DNA from: Doris montereyensis
Taxonomy: Eukaryota > Mollusca > Gastropoda > Nudibranchia > Dorididae
DNA: 64,000 nucleotides
NCBI GenBank assembly: GCA_037039925.1
Contig: JAXRKP010001095.1
Span: forward strand, 5,001 to 69,000
Reading direction: 5' to 3'
Shown here: piece after piece, positions 15,008 through 26,200 of the stretch
How the letters are laid out: every line of letters starts with the position of its first letter
Position numbering within the stretch: the first letter of the stretch is position 1
Made by a program: the position numbers and the translations under genes
Notes under the pieces: model-generated
What the model was told of the DNA's origin: nothing
The model's database searches: none
The model's input: only the letters and a program-made list of their open reading frames with translations

Positions 15008-15590
15008 GATAAAACACATTGCGTTTTGTTTATCATGTTTACCTTAGATACGTTTTGTTTATCTTAACAAAAACACGTCATAATGTTGGATTTTAATATG
15101 TAACAACCTATAAATCAATATATGTAATACTCGACCTAAAATTAACATCTGCTTGAAGAAGGGTAGTGAAAAGCGGTATTTTGGCAGCCTTTATGTCAGA
15201 TAACATCTGCTGAGTCAAGTGCACCCAATCCCTCTATTGCTACATACAATGGACTGTGTTATCGTAGATATCAATGGTATCGGATCCCGCCTTTGTGACC
15301 CAGCTTCACGACGTATTTAGCAACATTTAAAATGTAACTTTTCATCCCCATCACGATATATTTAATCAATACATGACCTCCACCTACGTACTGTATTTCC
15401 CAATCTCCACGATGTATTTAATCAATACATTTATACCAACTTCATGATGTATTTCCCAATCTCCACGATGTATAAAAATACAATTTCATCCCCACCCAAA
15501 AACCTTCCATATAACATTCCCTCAGTTCACGATGTCATCGCCATCCTTTCTTTCTTTATGAGTTCCCATTCTACTTTTCGGTGTATGGGT
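15007..15590. other. Mostly single-copy spacer flanking the LINE
   Basis: Contains a weak local duplication between about 15340 and 15475: the words CACGATGTATTTAATCAATA and GTATTTCCCAATCTCCACGA recur with changes. It lies downstream of the LINE reading direction and may include the element's 3' untranslated part, but no poly-A tail or target duplication is clear. No gene is seen. Confidence 0.55.
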
Positions 15591-16255
15591 TCAGATGTCG
15601 AGATGATCTTTCTCCAGGATGCCCTGTTCTGGCATTTTCTGTTTCCTTCCAACAAAAGTTAAATTTCTATGCTTCGATGCCTCTTTTATATCTTCTTTCC
15701 ACTTTCTCCGAGGTCTGCCGTTTGGTCTTATACCTTGGGCTTTAGCACTGTGTACTGATTTAGCTATTCTATTGTCATCCATTCTGTTAACATGTCAAAC
15801 CATCTCAGTTGATTCATTTCTATCTTAGCTTTTATGCCATCTGCTTTGGTTTGATCTCTTATTGCTGTGTTTCTGATTTTGTCTTGTTTAGTTTTCCCTT
15901 CCATTCTTCTTAGATATTTCATTTCAGCTGCTTGTACTCTATTGTATTCTCTACGGTCTTAAGTCCAAGTTTCGCTGCCATAGAGGAGAGTAGGATAATA
16001 AACTGTGTTGTATACTGCCATTTTGGTTTTTGTTGACAATTCTTGCTTACCTACAAATGCCTTTCCTAGATGGTTATATATTGCACTTGCCTTTTTGATT
16101 CTCTGGCTGATTTCTTCTCTTAGTTTTCCCTCTGAGTTAATCATTACTCCTAGGTAATTGCAGATTTGAACTTGTTCTAAATTCTTCCTACCCAATTTAA
16201 GATTTTGTGTTTTAGCTTTCCTAGTTACTAGCATTGTTTTTGGTATTCTTTGCAT
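15591..16255 (-). pseudogene. LINE C-terminal region after the reverse transcriptase, broken
   Basis: This continues the same polyprotein. It reads KTMLVTRKAK, LEQVQICNYLGVMINSEGK, REEISQRIKKA and YPTLLYGSETWT (15959-16255), all typical of the thumb and connection region of this LINE type. An in-frame TAA follows ETWT. The same frame then resumes with EYNRVQAAEMKYLRRMEGK and QLRWFD. A frameshift near 15783 leads to DDNRIAKS and GRPRRKWKEDI (about 15690-15722), the usual C-terminal basic motif. The last residues of the 15591-15782 frame (after about KHRNL) do not look conserved and may already be out of frame. Confidence 0.85.
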
Positions 16256-16288
16256 TTACTCTCATTCCTTTTTTATTTAGTTCATTGT

Positions 16289-16873
16289 TCATAATGTTGA
16301 TATTCGACTGAAGGTCACTTTCTGATTTTCCAGAACTAAATCATCGGCAAATGAAAGCATTGATACATTTACTGGTTTGAGCTTCCACATACCTACATTC
16401 ATTTTCTTCATTTTTGAGGATGCCTTTGCGAATGAATCCATCAATGGGATATACAAAAGAGGACTTAGGATATAACCCTGTCTTACTCCTATATCTACAT
16501 CAAATTCTTCTGATAAATTTCCAGCTACTCTCACTGCACATGTTAGTTTATTGTAAAAACTTTTATTGGCTTCTTTTAAATTTTGCTCTACATTTTGTTC
16601 TTTTTTAAGAAATGCCATAGTTCGTCCCTCCTCAAAGTGTCAAATGCCTTTTCTAAGTCAATAAAACACAGGTGCAAGTAAATGTTTCTCTCAATGAATT
16701 TTTCTACTATTTGTCTAATTTTAAATATGTGATCTTGTACACTTCTTCCTGGTCTAAATCCACTCTGATGCTCTTCAATCTGCTCCTCTACTCTTTTCCT
16801 TAGTCACATTTCCAGTACCCTGGTATATACTTTCCCTGGAACAATAAGTAGTGATATCCCTACATAGTTTGAG
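16289..16873 (-). pseudogene. LINE reverse transcriptase catalytic domain, broken
   Basis: A reverse transcriptase copies element RNA into DNA at the target site. Reading the minus strand from 16873, the blocks are NYVGISLL (about 16847-16870), QSGFRPGRSVQDHIF (about 16725-16768), FIDLEKAFDTLRRD (about 16627-16668, which holds the first catalytic Asp), then after a frameshift near 16610 GVRQGYILSPLL (about 16450-16490) and SFADDLVL (16340-16351 encodes FADD, the catalytic Asp pair). The usual YADD has become FADD, which is common in non-LTR elements. A stop codon interrupts the block between KVYTRVLEM and LRKRVEE. Another frameshift follows the FADD box, after which the downstream words (DLQSNINIMNNELNKKGM) continue in a second frame. 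This is a family match by motif only; I could not align it to a named element. Confidence 0.87.
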
Positions 16874-16883
16874 CAATGCGTAC

Positions 16884-19340
16884 ATTTACTACAGTATACA
16901 AAAACTCAATGAATTACACTAGTTATAAGAATCACTACAGTAAACAAAAACTCATTGAATTACACTAGTTCTAAGAATCACTACAGCATACAAAAAGTTA
17001 TTGAATTACACTAGTTATAAGAATCACTACAGTATACAAAAACTCATTGAATTACACTAGTTATAAGAATCACTACAGCATACAATAAGCCACTGAATTA
17101 AACTAGATAAGAATCACTACAGTATTCAAAAACCCATTAAATTACACTAGATGAGAATCACTACAGTATCCACAAACTCATTGAATTACACTAGATAAGA
17201 ATCACTACAGTATACAACAATCCACTGAATTAAACTAGATAAGAATCACTACAGTATACAACAATCCACTGAATTAAACTAGATAGGAATCACTATAGTA
17301 TACAACAATCCACTGAATTAAACTAGATAGGAATCACTATAGTATACAACAATCCACTGAATTAAACTAGATGAGAATCACTACAGTATACAACAATCCA
17401 CTGAATTAAACTAGATGAGAATCACTACAGTATACAACAATCCACTGAATTAAACTAGATAGGAATCACTATAGTATACAACAATCCACTGAATTAAACT
17501 AGATAGGAATCACTATAGTATACAACAATCCACTGCATTAAACTAGATGAGAATCACTAAACTAGATAGGAATCACTACAGTATACAACAATCCACTGAA
17601 TTAAACTAGATAGGAATCACTACAGTATACAACAATCCACTGAATTAAACTAGATAGGAATCACTATAGTATACAACAATCCACTGAATTAAACTAGATA
17701 GGAATCACTATAGTATACAACAATCCACTGAATTAAACTAGATAGGAATCACTATAGTATACAACAATCCACTGAATTAAACTAGATGAATACAACAATC
17801 CACTGAATTAAACTAGATAGGAATCACTATAGTATACAACAATCCACTGAATTAAACTAGATGAGAATCACTACAGTATACAACAATCCACTGAATTACA
17901 CTAGATGAGAATCACTACAGTATCCAACAATCCACTGAATTACACTAGATGAGAATCACTACAGTATACAAAAACCTATTGAATTACGCTAGATAGGAAT
18001 CACTACAGTATCCACAAACTCATTGAATTACACTAGATAAGAGTCACTACAGTATACAAAAACCTACTGAATTACACTAGATAAGAATCACTACAGTATA
18101 CAAAAACCTACTGAATTACACAAGATAAGAATCACTACAGTATACAAAAACCTACTGAATTACACAAGATAAGAATCACTACAGTATACAAAACCCTACT
18201 GAATTACACTAGATAAGAATCACTACAGTATACAAAAACCTACTGAATTACACTAGATAAGAGTCACTACAGTATACAAAAACCTACTGAATTACACTAG
18301 ATAGAATCACTACAGTATACAAAACCCTACTGAATTACACAAGATAAGAATCACTACAGTATACAAAAAGCCACTGAATTACACAAGATAAGAATCACTA
18401 CAGTATACAAAAACCCACTGAAGTACACTAGATAAGAATCACTACAATATACAAAAACCCACTGAATTACACTAGTTATAAGAATCGCTACAGTATACAA
18501 AAGACTCACTGAATTACACTAGTTATAAGAATCACTACATTATACAAAAATCCAATGAATTACACTAGATAGGAATCACTACAGTATCCAAAAAAATCCA
18601 CTGAATTACACTAGTTATAAGAATCACTACAATATACAAAAAACCCAATGAATTACACTAGTTATAAGAATCACTACAGTATACAAAAATCCAATGAATT
18701 ACACTAGATAAGAATCACTACAGTATACAAAAATCCAATGAATTACACTAGTTATAAGAATCACTACAGTATACAAAAACCCAATGAATTACACTAGTTA
18801 TAAGAATCACTACAGTATACAAAAATCCAATGAATTACACTAGAAAGAAATACTACAGTATCCAAAAAATCCACTGAATTACACTAGTTATAAGAATCAC
18901 TACAGTATACAAAAACCAACTGAATTACATTAAATAAGAATCACTACAGTATCCAAAAACCCATTGAATTACTTTCGATAAGAATCACTACACTATAAAA
19001 AAACCCACTGAATTACTTTCGATAAGAATCACTACAGTGTAAAACCCATTGAAATACACGAGATAAGCATCACTACAGTATCCAAAAAACCCACTGAATT
19101 ACTTTCGATAAGAATCACTACAGTATAAAACCCATTGAAATACACGAGATAAGAATCACTACAGTATAAAACCCATTGAAATACACGAGATAAGTATCAC
19201 TACAGTATAAAACCCATTGAAATACACGAGATAGGAATCACTACAGTATAAAACCCATTGAAATACACGAGATAAGAATCACTACAGTATACAAAAACCC
19301 ACTGAATTACTTTCGATAAGAATCACTACAGTATACAAAA
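16884..19340. repeat. 44-bp satellite array, left part
   Basis: About 55 copies of a 44-46 bp unit: GAATTACACTAGATAAGAAT, CACTACAGTATACA, then AAAACCCACT. Sub-blocks differ. From about 17210 to 17880 the unit has TTAAACTAGATAGG and ACAATCCACT; from about 18470 to 18900 it has ACTAGTTATAAG; from about 18950 to 19330 it has TACTTTCGATAAG or ATACACGAGATAAG. This block structure implies local copying. Confidence 0.96.
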
Positions 19341-19559
19341 GTTAGGGAGCGTTGTTAGCTCGATTGGTAGCACGCTTTCTTTTCAGGACGAGGCGATGGG
19401 TGCCGACGCAGAGATCGCGGGTTCGATCCCCATGGTGGCCTGGATTTTTGTCCGTCTATTCCTTGTGTTTGTCTCGTCTTTGTTCCTATGGGGCTTTCAT
19501 ATTATCTTGTGTCATTACATTAACTTCTGACATGCCCCTTGCCTCACTGCTTGTATCTA
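19341..19559 (+). mobile_element. Full-length tRNA-derived SINE inserted in the 44-bp array
   Basis: 219 bp with a tRNA-like head, a body (GTCTATTCCTTGTGTTTGTC, TTTGTTCCTATGGGGCTTT) and a tail ending in CTTGTATCTAT. It is flanked on both sides by TATACAAAA (19332-19340 and 19560-19568), a 9-bp target site duplication of satellite sequence, so it entered an existing array. The body recurs at 60843-60948 and 61820-61900. A 76-residue open frame across it is not a gene. Confidence 0.9.
19356..19430 (+). promoter_or_regulatory. Internal pol III promoter (A and B boxes) of the SINE
   Basis: TAGCTCGATTGG at 19356-19367 fits the tRNA A box, and GGTTCGATCCC at 19420-19430 is an excellent B box. The boxes are about 52 bases apart, within the normal range for tRNA-type promoters. 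The boxes are intact, so this copy could still be transcribed. Confidence 0.88.
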
Positions 19560-20310
19560 TATACAAAACCCTACTGAATTAGACTAGATAAGAATCACTA
19601 CAGCATACAAAAACCCACTGAATTACACTAGATAAGAATCACTACAGTATACAAAACCCTACTGAATTACACTAGTAAGAATCACTACAGTATACAAACC
19701 CCACTGAATTACACTAGATAAGAATCACTACAGTATACAAAACCTACTGAATTACACTAGATAAGAATCACTACAGTATACAAAACCCTACTGAATTACA
19801 CTAGATAGAATCACTACAGTACCCAAAAACACATTAAATTACACTAGATAAGAATCACTACAGTATACAAAAACCCACTGAATTACACTAGATAAGAATC
19901 ACTACAGTATAAAAAAGAATCTACTGAATTACACTAGATAAGAATCACTACAGTATACAAAAATCCATTGAATTACACTAGATAAGAATCACTACAGTAT
20001 AAAAAATCCACTGATTTACACTAGATAAGAATCACTACAGTATACAAAAATCCACTGAATTACACTAGATAAGAATCACTACAGTATACAAAACCCCACT
20101 GAATTACACTAGATAAGAATCACTACAGTATCCAAAAACCTATTTAATTACACTAGATAAGAATCACTACAGTATCCAAAAACCCATTGAATTACACTAG
20201 ATAAGAATCACTCCATTATACAAAAACCCAATAAATTACACTAGATAAGAATCACTACAGTATCCAAAACCCCACTGAATTACACTAGATAAGAATCACT
20301 ACAGTATACA
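19560..20310. repeat. 44-bp satellite array, right part
   Basis: About 17 further copies of the 44-bp unit, mostly the ACACTAGATAAGAATCACTA variant. The array ends in ACAGTATACA and fuses at once to the next family (GCACTGTGTGTTTCC). Confidence 0.96.
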
Positions 20311-23240
20311 GCACTGTGTGTTTCCATTACAAACTGTGTGCTTGCATTATCCAACCCACCGCTGTGTGTTTCCATTAACTTACACTGTGTGTTTCCATTA
20401 TCAACTGTCTTGTACCGCTGTGTGTTTCCATTATCCAACTATCTTGTAGCACTGTGTGTTTCTATTATCCAACTGTAAGAATCACTACAGTATATAAAAC
20501 CCATTGAATTACACTAGATAAGAATGTCTTGTACCACAGTACTGTCTTGTAAATTAATCTGTGTGTTTTTATCCAACTATCTTGTAGCACTGTGTGTTTC
20601 CATTATCAAACTGTCCTGTAGCACTGTGTGTTTCCATTACTGATTCCATTAAAAACCCTTGTTTTCCACTATCAAAGTATCCACTGTGTGTTTCCATTAT
20701 CCAACTGTCCTTGAATGTTTACAGTATCCACTGTCCTGTAGCACTGTGTGTTTTCTATTATCCAACTGTGTGTTTCCAGTATCCAACTATCTTGTACTGT
20801 GTGTTTCACTGTGTGTTTCTATCTTGTAGCACTGTGTGTTTTATAATCCTAACTATCTTGTAACACTGTGTGTTTTCTATTATCCAACTATCTTGTAGCA
20901 CTGTGTGTTTCCATTATCCAACTGTCCACTGTGTGTTTCTATTATCCAACTATCTTGTATCCAACTGTCCTGTAGCACTGTGTGTTTTATGTCTTGTAGC
21001 ACTGTGTGTTTCCACTATCCAACTGTCCTGTCACTGTGTGTTTGTAGCACTGTGTGTTTCCTATCCAATTATACCACTATCTTGTAGCACTGTATCCAAT
21101 TATCTTGTAGCACTGTGTTTTTCTCGTTTTCCAGTATCCAAAACAACTATCTTGTAGCACTGTGTGTTTCATTATGTGTTTCAACTATCTTGTACCAACT
21201 GTCCTGTAGCACTTTTCTATTATCCAACTATCTTGTAGCACTGTGTGTTTCCATTATCCAATCACTACAGTATATCCAAAATCCAACTGTCTTGTGTAGC
21301 ACTGTACAGCACTGTGTGTTTCCATTCCAATCAGCATTATCCAACTATCTTGTGTGTGTTTCCATTATCTGTCTTGTAGCACTGTGTGTTTCCATTATCC
21401 AACTATCTTGTAGCACTGTGTGTTTCCATTATCCAACTATCTTGTAGCACTGTGTGTTTCCATTATCCAACTGTCTTGTAGCACTGTGTGTTTCCATTAT
21501 CCAACTGTCTTGTAGCACTGTGTGTTTCCATTATCCAACTATCTTGTAGCACTGTGTGTTTCCATTATCCAACTGTCTTGTAGCACTGTGTGTTTCTATT
21601 ATCCAACTATCTTGTAGCACTGTGTGTTTCCATTATACAACTATCTTGTACCACTGTGTGTTTCCATTATACAACTATCTTGTAGCACTGTGTGTTTCCA
21701 TTATCCAACTTCTTGTAGCACTGTGTGTTTCCATTATCCAACTGTCTTGTAGCACTGTGTGTTTCCCACTATCAAACTATCTTGTAGCACTGTGTGTTTC
21801 CATTATCCAACTATCTTGTAGCACTGTGTGTTTCTATTATCCAACTATAGCACTGTGTGTTTCCATTATCCAACTGACCTGTAGCACTGTGTGTTTCCAT
21901 TATCCAACTGTCTTGTAGCACTGTGTGTTTCCATTATCCAACTGTCTTGTAGCACTGTGTGTTTCCATTATCACAACTATCTTGTAGCACTGTGTGTTTC
22001 CATTATCAAACTATAGCAAGTATCCAACTATCTTGTGTAGCACTGTGTGTTTCCATTATCCAACTGTCCTGTAGCACTGTGTGTTTCCATTATATGAACT
22101 GTCCTGTAGCACTGTGTGTTTCTTATCTGTGTTGTATGAACTTATCTTGTATGAACGTCTTGTCTGTGTGTTTCAACTTGTCCTAGTCACTGTGTGTTTC
22201 ATTATCGTCAACTATGTTTGTGAATGTCTTCTCTGTGGTATGAACGTCTTCTCTGTGTGGTATGAACTTGTCTGTGTGATATGAAGTCACTGTGTTTCTG
22301 AACGTCTTCTATGTGTGGTATCCAACTGTCTTGTAGCACTGTGTGTTTCCATTATCCAACTGTCCTGTAGCACTGTGTGTTGAACGCATTATTTCTATGT
22401 GTGATATGAACATTATCCAACTGTCCTGTAGAACGTATTCTCTGTGTGATATGAACGTCTTTCTTGATATGAACGTCTTGTCACTCTATGTGTGATATTC
22501 TTCTATGTTGATCCAACTGTCTTCTACTGTGTGATATCTTGTCTGTGTGGTTTCTTATCAAACTATCTTGTAGCACTGTGTGTTTCCATTATCCAACTCT
22601 TCTAGCACTGTGTGTTTCATTATCCAACTATGTTGTAGCACTGTGTGTTTGTTTTCTATTATCCAACTATCTTGTAGCACTGTGTGTTTCTATAATCCAA
22701 CTATCTTGTAGCACTGTGTGTTTCTATTATCCAACTATCTTGTAGCACTGTGTGTTTCCAATGGTATGAACGTCACTGTATGAACGTCTTCTATTATGAA
22801 CGTCAACTGTCTTGTAGTCTTCACTGTGTGTTTCCATTATGAACGTCTTCAATGAACGTCTTCGTGTGATATAGCACTGTGTGTTTCCATTATCCAACTG
22901 TCTTGTAGCACTGTGTGTTTCCATTATCCAACTGTCTTGTAGCACTGTGTGTTTTCAGTATCCAACTATCTTGTAGCACTGTGTGTTTCCATTATCCAAA
23001 TATCTTGTAGCACTGTGTGTTTCCATTATCCAACTGTCTTGTAGCACTGTGTGTTTCCATTATCCAACTGTCTTGTAGCACTGTGTGTTTCCATTATCCA
23101 ACTGTCTATGTGTGTAGCACTGTGTGTTTCCACTATCCAACTATCTTGTAGTATGAACTGTGTGTTTCCATTATCCAACTGTCTTGTAGCACTGTGTGTT
23201 TCTATGTGTATACAACTGTCCTGTAGCACTGTGTGTTTCT
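20311..23240. repeat. 34-bp satellite array (CACTGTGTGTTTCC family)
   Basis: About 85 copies of a 34-bp unit: GTAGCACTGTGTGTTTCCAT, TATCCAACTATCTT (or CTGTCTT). The first 700 bases are disordered and include pieces of the 44-bp family (about 20471-20525). From about 22110, pieces of the next 22-bp family appear (TATGAACGTCTT). Open frames of 60-120 residues on the plus strand are repeat read-through. Confidence 0.95.
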
Positions 23241-26200
23241 TCACTATGAAATATGAATGTCTTCTCTGTGTATAACTATCTTCTCTGCTTGGTATGAACC
23301 ATCTTCTCTGCTTGGTATGAACGTCTTTTCTGTGTGATATGAACGTTTTCTCTGTGTGGTATGAACGTCTTCTCTGTGTGGTATGAACATCTTCTCTGTG
23401 TGGTATGAACGTCTTCTATGTGTGATATGAACGCCTTCTCTGTGTGATATGAACGCCTTGTCTGTGTGATATGAACGTCTTATCTGTGTTGTATGAACGT
23501 CTTCTCTGTAGTATGAACGTCTTGTCTGTGTGGTATAAACGTCTTGTCTGAGTGATATAAACGTCTTGTCTGTGTGGTATGAACGCCTTGTCTGTGTGAT
23601 ATGAACGTCTTCTATGTGTTGTGTGAACGTCTTCTCTGTGTGGTATGAACGTCTTCTCTGTGTGGTATGAACGCCTTGTCTGTGTGATATGAACGTCTTC
23701 TGTGTGTGATATGAACGTCTTCTATGTGTGGTATGAACGCATTCTCTGTGTGATATGAACGTCTTGTCTGTGTGATATGAACGTCTTGTCTGTGTGATAT
23801 GAACGCCTTCTAAGTGTGATATGAACGTTTTCTCTGTGATATGATATGAACGTCTTCTCTGTGTGGTATGAACGTCATCTCTGTGTGGTATGAACGCCTT
23901 GTCTGTCTGATATGAACGTCTTCTATGTGTGATATGAACGTCTTGTCTGTGTGATATGAACGTCTTGTCTGCATGATATACACTCTTCTATGTGTGATAT
24001 GAACGTATTCTCTGTGTGATATGAACGTCTTGTCTGTGTGATATGAACGTCTTCTCTGTGTGATATGAACGTCTTGTCTGTGTGGTATGAACGTCCTCTA
24101 TGTGTGGTATGAACGTCTTCTATGTGTGATATGAACGTCTTCTATGTGTGATATGAATGATGAACGTCTTCTATGTGTGATATGAACGTCTTCTTGAACG
24201 TCTTGTGATATGAACGTCTTCTATGTGTGATATGAACGTCTTCTATTGTTTTCTCTGTGTGGTATGAACGTCTTTCTATGTGTGGTATGAACGTCTTCTA
24301 TGTGTGATATGAACGTCTTCTCCGTGTGTTATAAACGTCTTCTATGTGTGGAATGAACGTCTTCTATGTGTGCCATGAACGTCTTCTCTGTGTGATATGA
24401 ACGTCTTCTATGTGTGATATGAACGTCTTGTCTGTGTGGTATGAACGTCTTGTCTGTGTGGTATGAACGTCTTCTCTGTGTGGTATGAACGTCTTCTCTG
24501 TGTGATATGAACGTCTTCTCTGTGTGATATGAACGTCTTCTCTGTGTAATATGAACGTCTTCTCTGTGTGGTATGAACGTCTTATGAACGTCTTGTCTGT
24601 GTGATATGAACGTCTTCTCTGTGTGATATGAACGTCTTCTGTGTGTGATATGAACGTCTTCTCTGTGTGGTATGAACGTCTTCTCTTGTCTGTGTGGTAT
24701 GAACGTCTTCTATGTGTTGTATGAACGTCTTCTATGTGTGATATAAACGTCTTCTATGTGTGGTATAAACGTCATCTATGTGTGGTATGAACGTTTTCTC
24801 TGTGTGGTATGAACGTCTTCTATGTATTGTCTGTGTGGTATGAACGTCTTCTATGTGTGATATGAACGTCTTGTATGTGTGGTATGAAACGTTTTCTTCT
24901 GTGTGGTATGAACGTTTTCTATGTGTGGTATGAACGTCTTCTCTGTGTGATATGAACGTCTTCTCTGTGTGATATGAATGTCTTCTATGTGTGATATGAA
25001 TGTGATATGAACTTCTATGTGTGGTATGAACGTCTTCTATGTGTGGTATGAACGTCTTCTATGTGTGACATGAACGTCTTCTATGTGTGATATGAAACGT
25101 GATATTCTCTGTGTGATATGAACGTCTTCTATGTGTGGTATGAACGTCTTGTCTGTGTGGTATGAACGTCTTCTATGTGTGATATGAACGTCTTCTCTGT
25201 GTGATATGAATGTCTTCTATGTGTGATATGAATGTCTTCTATGTGTGGTATGAACGTCTTCTATGTGTGACATGAACGTCTTCTATGTGTGGTATGAACG
25301 TCTTCTCTGTGTGGTATGAACGTCTTCTCTGTGTGGTATGAACGTCTTCTCTGTGTGGTATGAACGTCTTCTCTGTGTGATATGAACGTCTTCTATGTGT
25401 GATATGAACGTCTTCTCTGTGTGATATGAACGTCTTCTATGTGTGATATGAACGTCTTCTCTGTGTGGTATGAACGTCTTCTATGTGTGGTATGAACGTC
25501 TTCTCTGTGTGATAGCTTCTATGTGTGATATGTCTTCTCTGTGTGATATGAACGTCTTCTATGTGTGGTATGAACGTCGTATGTGGTATGAACGATTTGG
25601 TATTGTCTTCTATGTGTGATATGAACGTCTTCTATGTGTGATATGTCTGTGTGATATGAACGTCTTCTATGTGTGATATGAACGTCTTCATGTGTGATAT
25701 GAACGTCTTGTGTGGTATGAACGTCTTGTCTGTGTGGTATGAACGTCCTATGTGTTGTTGAACGTCTGTGTGATATGATCTTCTCTTGTGTGTGATATGA
25801 ACGTCTTGTCTGTGTGGTATGAACGTCTTCTCTGTGTGATATGAACGTCTTGTCTGTGTGGCATGAATGGACGTCTTCTTGTCTGTGTGGTATGAACGTC
25901 TTGTCTGTGTGGGTATGAACGTCTTCTGTCTGTGTGATATGAACTTCTTGTCTGTGTGGTATGAACGTCTTGTCTGTGTGGTATGAACGTCTTGTCTGTG
26001 TGGTATGAACGTCTTGTCTGTGTGATATGAACGTCTTGTCTGTGTGGTATGAATGTCTTCTCTGTGTGGTATGAACGTCTTGTCTGTGTGTGATATGAAC
26101 GTCTTGTCTGTGTGATATGAACGTCTTGTCTGAGTGATGGTATGAATGTCTTGTCTGTGTGGTATGAACGTCGTCTGTGTGGTATGAACGTCTGTGTGGA

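Larger units (their letters stand above)
15591..16873 (-). mobile_element. 5'-truncated, decayed non-LTR retrotransposon (LINE)
   Basis: The minus strand encodes pieces of a LINE polyprotein in order: the start of the reverse transcriptase, its catalytic core and the C-terminal tail. The endonuclease domain is absent. The wording of the blocks is like the endonuclease/reverse transcriptase elements that are abundant in invertebrate genomes; an RTE-like clade is likely but not certain. The 5' cut lies exactly where the 44-bp array starts (about 16873-16884). At least four frameshifts and two stop codons show it is dead. Confidence 0.88.

Noticed and set aside
19341..19430. Functional tRNA gene
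   Set aside because: The A and B boxes are good, but the segment does not fold as a full cloverleaf with an acceptor stem that I can see, it is followed by a SINE body, and it has a target duplication.
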